DNA of 64,000 nt from Syngnathus acus (lineage: Eukaryota > Chordata > Actinopteri > Syngnathiformes > Syngnathidae): assembly GCF_901709675.1 (NCBI RefSeq), contig NC_051104.1:4015501-4079500 (forward strand), written 5' to 3'. Below, piece after piece: positions 52,949 to 64,000 of the stretch. A program made the position numbers and the translations under genes. Below the pieces are notes generated by a model. The model saw only the letters and a program-made list of their open reading frames with translations. It was not told where the DNA came from and did no database searches. Within the stretch, counting starts at the first letter, position 1; every line of letters begins with the position of its first letter.

Positions 52949-55900
52949 CACTAAAACGATAAAAAAATGGGTGTGGCTAATAAGGTAACGCCTGAAATCA
53001 GATGTTGGAAATCCAACCAATATTTGGACAAGCACTGTTATAAATGTGACACACGCTCTCAAAGCAACCTTAGGGAAGATAGCCTTTTTCCATCTGCAAC
53101 AATTAGCAGTGACACAGACACACCCCCCCGCTGCTCCGAAGAGCCACAGGCTCAAGAACCGAGATTGCCGTGTAGTTTTAATTCCTCAAAAGAAAGAATT
53201 ATACTGAATCGCTTGGAGCTAAGTTGAATTCATTTAAAACTCACGCAGAAGACATCAGTGAATCACTTCCCAAAGCTTCCCTCCCACCCAGCTGTGCTGT
53301 AATGTTTACCACTTTAGATGACATGGTACACACAAAGGTTTTTTATCTCCCCCTTCTTTCTGTTTGTTACCGGTGGCAGAAAGGAAAGAATGAGGAAAAT
53401 GAATAATTAGACATATCAGAGAAAGAGATCCTTCGCCAGAGGTCATGCGGCTGATAAACGACGGGCTTGTCTGCGACGCATGTTAAGTGAGTATCAGTGT
53501 AATTACCCAGACTGCCGCATCATATGAATTTGTATAATGTGGCAATCTTTTTTTCCTGCACGTTCACATCCTCCCCCTCCCATCCCGAGACGTTTCCCTT
53601 CGTTGTCAGTCGTTCTACAGACATGGAGTGAAGGTCACTTGACCAGAAGAAAAAGGTTAAGGGAGGGGCCGGGCCAATGACGGACTCGTCAGCCTATCGC
53701 CACTGACTTCTGAATTTAATTAAGACTGAGAGTGACATTTGCTCTCCTGGCATCCTCCCTTCGAGCCCGGGAGGTTGTGATTATCAATTATATGAAAAAA
53801 ATACAAACTTCACCTCAAGGAAAATGGTTTGATGTAAGTTGAAAGGGAGCTCAGATTCACTTATTAATGCATTTTTTTTTTAGGTAACTTTCTTGGAGCC
53901 TCTTTAGACTTAATTTTCTCAAGTTCAAGTTTGAGAAACGCGCCAGCTATCTTCATTTAAACATCAAAAGACCTCGCAACAATCCAGGCTAGCAGCTCAT
54001 CCGGCGTGGACCTCCTTCCTTTAAAATGCCCGCGCCATGACGATCTCTGCTTGCTTTGCACATTCTCCAGAGTGGATGAGGAACACCGAGCAATAAAAGG
54101 CGCCCATTCTGAGTGAAGGTTTGGTGCTACGTTTCTGTGGGCGACAACAAGAAGATCAAGGAAGCCAGAGAACTGACTGGGCAGGCCTGGAGCCGCCACA
54201 CTCTCCGGAGACTCCTCACTTTAATCACAGCACAGTCAAGCAAAGTGATCATGAACTCCAAACGCCTTTGGTGTCTGCCGTCTCCCTCTTTCTGCATCTT
54301 CATCTCCTCCTCCTTGTATGATGCGCTCGTTTTCTTTCTTCTAGGTGCTCACGGATTTGTTGATCGAGTTTGACTTACAGTACAGCTAAGTTTTTCCAAC
54401 TGTGGTTGGTTGAGGCTTCCGCTTAGCAAGGAATGCTTGCCGCACAATCTCTAATTGAGGCCTAGACATGTCCCTGATCACCAAGCCGCCAGAGGCCAGC
54501 TGTCATAAAAGTAGTGCTTAGAGCCGTCATTACTGCATCGGAAAACATATGGTGTCACGTATCTGGAGACTTTACTGTCCAGTCACAAAGAAATAGAGAC
54601 TGGGGACATGGAAGCAAACGTTACGAGAAATCCTGGAGGTGATACACAGGAGAGGGTCTCCAACTAGCATGGGCTTTACAGCAGCCTCTTGTCTGCTTTC
54701 TGTTTTATCGACAGATGGTGGGATGCCATTTTTGTAAACAGAAAAAAGAATTGGGACATCGCTACGTGTTCTATTATGTCATCTGCATCTTCAGCAATGA
54801 TTCTGTTAGATTCCTTGCACATTCATAAAACCACGGGTGAGTCCGATTGAACAGAAATTTGGCTTTTGGCTCAATTTAGTTCAGTTTTAGCATGCAACAA
54901 CATACTATGCCAGTAATATCTTTGGAACTAAGCTAATAAACAGAATTGGGCAAATGATTAGGCTCTAAAATGAATCTTTGTACATTTTAGAGGCCAGGTA
55001 TGCCCAAGTTGTAAAAGTGGAGTGTCGGTTGTGATGAAAGCAGTACCTGTGAGAGTACCGCCTCAGGGACAAGTCATTTTTCTTTATGTACTCGTCATAT
55101 ATGGTACACTATATGTTCTTCACCTACACGACAGCGGTGGCAGTGGTCTGTATTAGAAAAAAAAGGTAAAAAAAAATGGTTGCTATCGTGCCTCCCCCAA
55201 GACACTTTTAAATTTAGCAACTTCACATTTAAAGTAATCAATGAAAGACCACAGTGCGGATTGGAACAATCAGTGCTTTTGTCTTGCTGACTCCCATATC
55301 AAAGCAGATCAGCCAATTAGAGTGCTTTCTCTCTCCGATGTCCTCCAACTGGTTCGACATGCTTAATTGGCTGTAAAAGCCACCGGCAAGCCTGACAACT
55401 GCTAATGTGCAGAGTGCACTGTGAGCTACAGCTGCGGATTAAATGACAGCAGACTCCGAAACACCAACCTGGTATTTGCTCCATTGGTCAGAGCGACTTC
55501 ATATGGGATTTGTCTGGGTAGCAAAAGCTAGATAAACATCAATTTGGCTAATATTATCTGATTGCAAAACAAAGAGCTGTAATAAATCCAGAGTCGTGTC
55601 ACAAAATGTTTATCAAGTCCATGATGTCTCTGTTGCTTGGCAGGAATAAATGACGGTTGAGTCTACGTTTTGAAATTCATTTCCTCTTGTGTGAATGTGA
55701 AGGGGGGGGGGGGTGAGTGTGAGGAAAGGGAACTGTTATTGGGGTTGCCGTGGTGATTCAATTTAAGCAACCGCCCCCGTCCGCCCTCCCTCCACCGTTC
55801 CCCCTCATTTCCTCCCTCGAACAAAAAAAGCAAATATTTCTGACAGAAATTCCCTCAGCTGTAGCGGCTTCCACCAGCCGTACACAATGAGGTTCGGGTG

Positions 55901-58900
55901 AATATAATTCCCGCTTGGGAGGGATCTCCTTGCTCCCTCACGATCTGCTGATCTTAGATTTTGCTCAAAACAATGTTAATTTCTGGAATTTTAAGTGTGT
56001 GAGAATCATTAGAATGGAAATGAAGATCATTCCATTTTACGGGACTCACTAAACATAGAGGATAAATTCGGTTTTCTTTGTAGTTCTGTCAAAAGCTTTG
56101 CATAAAATATAAAACTCCAAAGTTCACTTTGGGAAAGAACCACATCTTCACTATGAAAGCTGGCATGACATGGAATGCTGTGTTTATTTGAACATCAAAC
56201 AGGAAGGCCGTAGCTATTCTAATCTCCACCCTCCTCTCAAACGGGTCCTCCGAGCTTTTATTCTCCTCCTCAAAATAGAAAAGCTAGTAACCAAGGGAAA
56301 ACTTTCCTAATTCCCCAAACAGTGGGTCAGCTCTCTTTTCAACATCTCTCAGTGATAACAAGGCTGTGTTTTTCTTTTTCACCCCACACAGCTCTGAAGC
56401 GAGCGCTTGTAAGAGCTTCTGTTCTATCAATACAATTGTGTGTTGGATTGTGATCCGAGCAGAGTGAGAGACACGCACACACACCGGGTTCGTCTTCAGT
56501 TTAAGTACAGCTCTTCCTCCCGACTGACTGTCTCAGTCACCATCTGCCATGTTGGAATTCTGCCCCTAGTCTGGAAACACTGAAGTCTAGATACACTGTC
56601 TGCTTCTCTGCACGTCACCTCTTTCCAAGAGGTTCAGTTTTTTTTTTTACTGAAGGCATTTTACAAAAAGAAAATTCATGCAAATATCCCAGCGACTTAA
56701 AACAATCTCTCAATGCAGCACACCAATTTGACAGCATCTCGTCCGCATGTGGGAGTAATTATATCCACCACATGTACAGGCCTTTTTAACCATAGACCAG
56801 TTGGCACGAAGAAAGTGGGGGAAACCCCCCCAGCGGTGCCAGAAGAGAAGCTTGACGGGAATCCATGCAACACCGTCACTGAAAGGGAATCCCTTCCTGT
56901 TTCCGCTGTTTTGTCAGCCGCTCACATAGCTGCTATGGCAACGCAGTGTTGACTGTACTGGCGGTTGGCAGCCAAACAGCAACACGAGCATCATGTGCTC
57001 ATACAGTCACTGCTATTAATACGTGAGTCTGTGTGCAGTCTCGGTGGAAAGTGTGGCCAAATCAGCAGGCCAAGATTTGCTGTGTGACCAAATAACAGGT
57101 CTAAATCTAGAAGGATAGAAATAAACCTCCTCGGTACAAACCATATCCATGGTAACTGTATCACAAAAATGATAATTATGTGTGGGTGCACAACATCTAT
57201 ATCATTTTGTTTCTTCCTTCTTGTGAAATGATTTATTCGGTACACTAAAATATATTTTATCCTTGCTAACATGAATAACTATTTTCTCGAATGTATTCTG
57301 CATGCATATTTAAAAAGGTGGGGGGGGGAATTAATGAGACATTCCTGGCACCAGTGCAAAGGACCACCAGATAGTTACGCTCTGTAGAGCTCAATTAGGA
57401 ATCATCGCTATCATTAACTCATGCTATAAACTATTAATGGTCTCCAGCTATTTTTTTTTACAGATATGAAAAATTCTCATTAGGATCTAAATTAGGGGCC
57501 TGTCGGATACCAAATTGGTGTTATGTACTGAATATACTGTATTACAAAAAAAAAATCCAAATAAGGACACTAAGATTTTTTTTTTTTTTAATGCCGTGTT
57601 GGATGGGTGCATATATGAATGCCGACTGAATTGTACATTTTAATAAATGCATGCATCTTGATGTTATTGGCTCACATGGGTGTGGGATGCACAATGACTT
57701 CACATTCAAAAAAAAAAAAAAAAGATTATTCCCCATAAAAATCAGTGTATGGCACTGACTGTGCTTTCCTCGGATAAAGAAAGGAAAAATCACTGAATTT
57801 TAAACAGTTCCATAGGAATGAAAATGAAAGCAATGTAAAAATTAATATTACATTTGCATGACTTCTTATGCTGTTTAAAAAATAATGAGACTGAATAAAA
57901 AAGCACTCAAGTTAATAGCCTTGAAATATTGTGCCCCTCATATAGCATGTGCAGTTCCCGGAAGAAGTCAACGTCCAAATTGTTGGCATATTACCCTCCT
58001 TTTACATAATGCTGATGGCCATTTTATAACTTAATTGTTGCCTCCATTAGGACGAGGCTTTTAAAGGGTGGTCATGCTCAGGGTTGACAAGATAACCATT
58101 CGGAAGTTCTGGAGAAATTTCCACTGAGCATGGACATATGCACGCCTTCATACATTCTGGATGTGATCATGTGTAGGAGTGCAAGCAGGGATATCCCCTA
58201 ATGGTGTTTTCATGGCTAAGCACATTGTGTCTCAAGGAGAACATGCCGTACTCATTTCCAGCTCCAGAGGAAGCCCACAATCTCTGGCAGGGAGGCGCCA
58301 TTCTTGTATTCAATGAATCTCATTAGCGTGGAGCTTCTCATGCCACATCAGGTCAACATAACCTCACTGAGAAGGCATCAAAAAAAAAAAAAAAAAAAAC
58401 ATCTGTGTTAGCCAATCTCTGGATGAAGTCATATCTTTATGAAATTGAGAATGTTCTCAAAAGGCTTCAAAAGAAAGAAACCACCCGAAAAAGAACAACT
58501 ATCACAAGTGAGTTAACTCAAATATTTGCAATTGTTGAAAACAGTCCATTCCTCCAGTGAACATTCAGCGGTACAAATCGGAACGCCATGTTGTTTTTCT
58601 TACAGTTGATGTGAGTCATCCGGCGCTATTTGAAGCCTGAGACACATTTTCCACTCAAAGTTGTTATCCTCTTTCATATCTGCCTGCTCTCAGGAGAATT
58701 TGGTAGCATTTTGCACAAAAGATGAGACGCTTCATTTAGTAGCAATTTAACTAGTGTGTTAAATTGTTTACTCCAATGATAATATTGCAGGGATATTATC
58801 TTAATACTAACCTAATGTAATATTATTACATAATTGGAGCCCTTCATAAAAATACAGTTCATGCATACTATTAGATGTAAAAATAGATTAAAAATGGCTA

Positions 58901-60050
58901 TTGTTGATCTATTGAAATGCTTTGAAAGCCAAATAAACTCAATAAAATTCAGATGGTGTATTACGAGAAGATATTTCTGCACGGACTAGATAAATGACAT
59001 CATCCATTTAAAACGAGTTGCCTGCAAATATCGTCATCAGTGTCTGTTTGCATTTGGAGGGGATTACGACAACCCCGGCAAACTAAGCGCTGAGGCTGCG
59101 TAATTGGGAGCATCTGGATGTCATTTTGCTCTTTTCAGTCCCACAATCATGAACACTATTACATCTTGTTTGGCCATTTGTTACAGCGCAGGCCGGCTTG
59201 GAAAAACAAATTCCAGAAATAAAAATCCCTGACTCACTTAGGGATAAAATGATGTTCATAATGATGTTCAAATGATGCACAGAAAAAAAATCAACTAAAT
59301 CTATCCATCAAATAATGTTAGTCCTGTCTATTCCTATCCACAAAAAGTTGGCGTAGGAAGCGGGCGATACAATAAAACCACGCATCACCTGCACGTTTTG
59401 TTCTACAGGGACCCCTTTGCAAAGGTTAAATCGTATCTGACACTTGGATCACCGCGAAAAAGCGTAGACTGGGGGTTGGTAAATGAAAATAAATGACCTC
59501 TTAAGTCCAATGAAAGACTGAACCTAAATGAAGCTCAGGTGGCTGCTAATTGGTGCAAGTTGAAAAAGATTTCTGGCAATTCCAACAACTCTCCTCCTCT
59601 TCCTCTTCTGGCATTCTCGCGCTTGGTATTTACTCATTCTTTCCCTGAGGTCGCCGTGTCACCGGGACTAGCTGAAGGGAATGTGGCGTGTTCCTGTGTT
59701 TTCATTGGCCGGGATAAACATGGGAAAAGAAGCCGGGTATCCTCTGTGATCCCACTAAGAGTAGAGAAACTCCCTTCCAGCCACACGTGACCTCGTGTGC
59801 TACGGATATGCGTGGAAATATGATGTCAGAAAAAAAAAACCGAGTGCTTGACCTTTGCAACTTTCATTTCATGGGAAAAACTTCAAACCAAAGTGACAAA
59901 ACATGCTCCTGGGTAAGATCAGCGGTAGTATCAGATACACTCAAGACTGGACTTGTTTGAGCTGATGGGAACTATGTTTTGCTAACACTATTTCAATTAA
60001 ACAGCCAGACTCTCCAAGAAGAAATACATTTAAAAAATCCTAGTGTTATA
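52949..60050. other. Long non-coding stretch, no gene seen
   Basis: About 7 kb without a supportable gene. G runs are at 55702-55713 and about 57320-57328. An A run of about 20 at 58380-58399 could be a decayed retroposon tail, but no body is recognisable beside it. Confidence 0.45.
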
Positions 60051-60055
60051 AATTT

Positions 60056-60090
60056 ACCGTATTTTCCTTTCTATAAAACATCAAGGCGAT
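60056..60090. mobile_element. Possible one-ended MITE remnant
   Basis: TACCGTATTTTCCTTTCTAT followed by AAAACATCAAGGCG resembles the left terminus of the CCGTATTTTCC... MITEs in this window but diverges after about 16 bp. No right end located. Confidence 0.35.
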
Positions 60091-61790
60091 TTTATATTGC
60101 ACAAATCTGGTTCCACTTATTCCACCAATACAAATATTCCCGCTATTCTGGCAAATTCAAAGCCTCAACGTGGACCACCGCTGCCTGTAAATAAACGTTA
60201 AATCACAGTCCTCGTAAGTGGCTGTCAGCAAAGGAAAAACACTCAGCTGTTACGTAATCTCAGTTACGGTTCACAGAGAGGAAGCGCGCCCATTTACTAT
60301 ACCTAAGTGTGTATCCGCAGCTATTCGTTCTAGGAGGAAAACATATACCAGGAGCTGCTCGTTTCGTTTAGTCGCTTATGACGCATTGCCATGTAATGCT
60401 GCAAAATGGCTAAAACAATGACTGCTAAGCTGTGCAAAACTCATTTTTGGCAAACCTGTTTAGTATTTATCCACTTTGTTTTGCATTGTTTGCTTCTGAG
60501 AGGAAAATAAATTATTTTATACTTAGCAAGGGAGAGTAAAATATGCACATGAGAAGGATAAGAAGCAACAAAAACAAACAAAAACTTTTTTTTTCTAGCT
60601 ATTGTGATCAGCTTTTTTTTTAATTTATGATGACAATTGGCAAGTTCCCACTGAATAAAATGATATGATATAGAAATGAGAATTTGATTCTCATCTGGGT
60701 AAAACCCCGATCACTGTAAAAAAAAAAAAAACATACAGAATATTTTGTGTCATTAATTCCTACTTGACCAAGTTACAAATATCCATTGCATATCTAGTAT
60801 CTGACAACTTGGCAGAGGGCGTGCCCATATCTATGATTAATATTGATGGAATAGTCCACCCAAGCCATAGATGATTTTTAACAATCATTAAAAGTTGTTT
60901 TGTTGGAAAGGCAGCATGTGTTTTTTTTTTTTTTTAACATTTGTAATGACACTCCTAGCGTATTACAACTGCATGCCAATGAAAAAATAAAAAATACATA
61001 TTTCCAAGATAGGGCCATTGTGTGATTTGAACGCACGATAATTAAAGTTAGATAGAGAAGAAAACATACTCCACGGCCCTCTTTACACTCATTGAGTTTA
61101 TAATGGGCGCGGTGCTGCTAAAGTCCATCTGCCGCATAGTGAACCGGTGAATAAGAAAATAAATGCTGTTTGTAGAGGCCAACATCAAAAGACTACTCAT
61201 TCGTAAATCATGAATAGGAGGAGAAGATGTCCTCTAAAGACTTTTCTCCTTGTCCTTTTATGGCTTACCACAAGCACTTTTTTTTTTTTACCAGACTTCT
61301 CTGGGAGTGGGACAGGACTGAGTCATAGTTAATTGACTGCTATTTTAATCACAAAGGAACACCCTACAAGGAAGACAGAACACTGTGTACATTCACGTGT
61401 CAGATTGTAATTCATATACTCGCACTCTGGTGTCTGGCGTTTGGGTGTCAATGTAGTACTGCTGTGGTTGTTTTTTGTTTTGGTGTTCTGGTCTAATGAG
61501 ATCTTGAACAGGAACAGAAATAATAATGCTAATTTAGGAGTTACACTGTCTCAAAGGTGCTCATTTGATATATTTGTTTGCAAATGCGTAGAACAGAGCT
61601 ACTGTAAGCTACAACCAAAATTAGCCCCACCAAAATAAAAATAGAAAAATATTCCCTAACTGTAACAGACTCGGGAGTCTTACAATAAAAGGTGCATTTT
61701 TTTCAAGTTACCCAAAATGTATATCAGTTTTATTACTCTTTGTATAAAATATTTGGTAAAGTTTTTTCCCAATGTATTTTTCGACAGATA
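60091..61790. other. Non-coding stretch
   Basis: No supportable gene. Several A/T homopolymers occur, for example 60718-60731 and 60919-60935. Confidence 0.45.
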
Positions 61791-61793
61791 ACC

Positions 61794-62001
61794 TACAGGA
61801 CTGTCTCAGAAAATAAGAATATTGTGATAAAGTTTTTTATTTTCTGTAATGCAATTAAAAAAAACAAAAATGTCATACATTCTGGATTCATTACAAATCA
61901 ACTGAAATATTGCAAGCCTTTTATTAATTTATTTTTTGTTTTTTAATTGCGTTACAGAAAATAAAGAACACAATATTCTAATTCTCTGAGACAGTCCTGT
62001 A
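61794..62001. mobile_element. Mariner/Tc1-type MITE with CAGGACTGTCTCAGA inverted repeats
   Basis: A 204-bp palindromic element at 61796-61999, flanked by TA at 61794-61795 and 62000-62001. The left end CAGGACTGTCTCAGAAAATA and right end TCTCTGAGACAGTCCTG are inverted repeats extending inward (AGAATATTGTGATAAAG against its complement). The interior is AT-rich with no transposase. This terminus is familiar from fish mariner-like MITEs. The TA duplication supports a Tc1/mariner mechanism. Confidence 0.88.
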
Positions 62002-64000
62002 TGTAAGTCTATATAATGTTTTACAAATTATCTCCAATTTACCACCCCGTGTAAATTTACTTTAAACAGACGTGCAGTTTGTACCTTGTACGATGCTCGA
62101 AATCCATTTCTCATCCTTTTGCCAATCAATGTCAGTCTTGGAATGGAATTAATGAGTGACATTTGTGAGTCAAATGGCTTCAGGTAGAACACAAAGATTT
62201 GGTTTAGCTTCAACCCATGCTCGTTGGCCTGTGGGTAGGAAGCACAAAGACTTTCACCTTATTCCTTATTGATCTCCCCTCCTGCGGGGTGTCATTTATT
62301 TGTAGGCTGATATACGTAAGTGGGACTGATGAGATACAAGGGGCTTGATTGATTTACGCACACATGCTGCGTGACAACCAAAATCATGGATCAGCATTCA
62401 ATTGAGGTAGGTGCATCTCTTTCTTGTGAGGAAACATCTTCAACTAATCATGTCTTGCAAATGCTCCGTAGAGGGTGTGAACAGTATACAAATATTGAAT
62501 AATATTCTTGTTGCTTTTAGAAATAATGAATAGTCATGACAACTGAGCTATGTTGGGGAAAGAAACTTCCCAAACAGTGGAAATAAGGAGGTCCAGAATG
62601 GTTTCCTAAAATTGTGATGTTGGAGAGTCCAAGGTCACTTGAAGTGACCACTCTGCTTAATCATCTCTTCAGTCAGTCTTTTTCTGATTGTGGGGCTCTT
62701 TTGCGGCGGTTAATTATATACTACATTGCCAACAACTGGCTTGGCATGCAAAATAGAACTTTTTTTAAGGGTTCTGTGAGCCGCAATGAGTTTAGAAAGA
62801 TATGGAAAAAAGGGTTTTTGTGTGTGTGTTGCTCTTTGCCATGTGGGGTAAGGCTCGGTTGGATGCGTCATGTATACTTGCGACACCAAAACAAGATCTT
62901 GAGTTTAGTGGAGTGACAATGAATGTGTTCACACCCACAATGGCGCAGAATCCTCTTTTTTGAATCTTCCAAGCGAAAAAAATACGCTTTCTCAATTAAC
63001 AAATCTGTACCGAATAGTGGAATCAATTTCTGAGCTTTACACTGGTCCTGACCTGGTTTTATAATATTTTTGTCACAACGTTTTATCCAGTAATGAGGAA
63101 TTGATGAGTTGGTCACATGCAACGGAGTTCAAACTGTTTAATTAAAGTGTTATGTCCAATTACCGTCAACAAATCATTTAGAGCAGTTTACACTCCAATA
63201 GATGCGGGTTAAATGAGGCGATGCTGTGGCAATACACTGCTACAGGAACTACAATAGCTTGATTCATTATGGTTTCTTTGTTTGCTTGATGAACACAACC
63301 CCAAAAAAAAACCTTGGGTGTAATTTGATGAAGCTTAAGTCAGTGATATTTTTTTCAAATCTTGATTCAGAATCGGCCCAAAAAATTGGGGTATCAGAAG
63401 TTGCTCCCTTTCCAAGAAAATCAGTCCTAATTATTGCCTCTCTCGTTATAAGAGAACCACTTAGTCTGCATCTTCTCCTCGCAATTGATCTTGAATGTCC
63501 TTCTCTCTAAGGAGACTTTAGTTTGTCCCATGTCCTTAATGCTTCTCTTTCTTCCTTTGTTTGCCTATCGCACTCTCGCCTCCCTTGTTGCTTCTTGCAT
63601 GCATATTAACAAAATGTGCCTGAAAGACGTTCATCCCTAATGCGAGAGGAAGTTGCAGCTTTATCGGCCCCCTCATGACTTATTCAGGCTAATGTGCGAC
63701 AGTGATGCCCTAATGGCATGCTGTTGTAGAGTTGCTAACAAATGTCAGGCCTTTAGTGTCCGCCCAGGGTCTGATTAATAAGCGGTGGCCATCAATAGAG
63801 GCGGCCCCGACCCCCCTGGTGAGATGAATAGGGAGGAAACCTGACAGGACACCAATATGGACAAAATACATAATGGACCACAAGTGTCTGCAGAAGTTAA
63901 GGATCTTGCTCAAGGGCGATTTGTTCGTCCATCACCTTCTTTAGGTTCGTCGCATCCAGTGGAAAAGAACCCAAGTTGTTTCCTCTTGACCCAGTGAAAG
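62002..64000. other. Non-coding stretch to the window end
   Basis: No supportable gene. The part at about 63590-63860 is free of simple repeats and has the texture of a conserved non-coding element (TTCAGGCTAATG, CTGATTAATAAGC). That is an impression, not a result. Open frames of up to 100 codons show no recognisable domain. Confidence 0.42.

Noticed and set aside
58380-58399. A20 run as a processed pseudogene tail
   Set aside because: No recognisable transcript-derived sequence precedes it on either strand.

Overview
This is a gene-poor stretch of a vertebrate nuclear genome, almost certainly a ray-finned (teleost) fish. The evidence is one spliced gene with GT-AG introns coding for a KLF6 protein, a long AT-rich non-coding landscape with many homopolymer runs, and fish-type transposon relics: TA-flanked MITEs with mariner-like inverted repeats, a 5'-truncated non-LTR retroposon with a perfect 15-bp target-site duplication, a Penelope-like GIY-YIG fossil, and Tc1 and LINE reverse-transcriptase fragments. 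I cannot name the species.

The only well-supported gene is klf6 on the minus strand. Four coding exons, at 14894-14793, 13577-12992, 12360-12237 and 11600-11549, join in frame to 864 nt (287 residues plus stop). The product has the KLF6 N-terminus, a serine-rich middle and three C2H2 zinc fingers at the C-terminus. The likely 5'UTR and GC-rich promoter lie at about 14.9-15.35 kb, and the likely 3'UTR runs to about 10.5 kb. The shared upstream region holds four NF-Y (CCAAT) boxes, two on each strand, and a TATATAAG box pointing away from klf6. This suggests a divergent promoter with an uncharacterised plus-strand transcript.

Layout: 0-7.6 kb is non-coding with one MITE (447-858) and a Penelope-like fossil (about 6.0-6.4 kb). 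A retroposon lies at 7679-8040. About 8.5-10 kb is an unannotated flank with conserved-element-like composition. klf6 and its UTRs occupy about 10.5-15.3 kb. From 15.9 to 64 kb I see no convincing gene, only scattered relics: LINE RT at 15.75, 25.6-26.1 and 36.6 kb; Tc1 at 44.2 kb; retroposon scraps at 20.5 and 48.3 kb; MITEs at 52.6 and 61.8 kb; and simple repeats. The long gene-free flanks around a developmental transcription factor fit a regulatory gene desert, but conservation has to be tested by alignment.

No bacterial-type system, CRISPR array, operon or clear novel machinery is visible. The observations most worth following are the divergent promoter, the U/A-tract structure just after the klf6 stop codon, a candidate unannotated exon at 18899-19000, and a 31-bp retroposon insertion.
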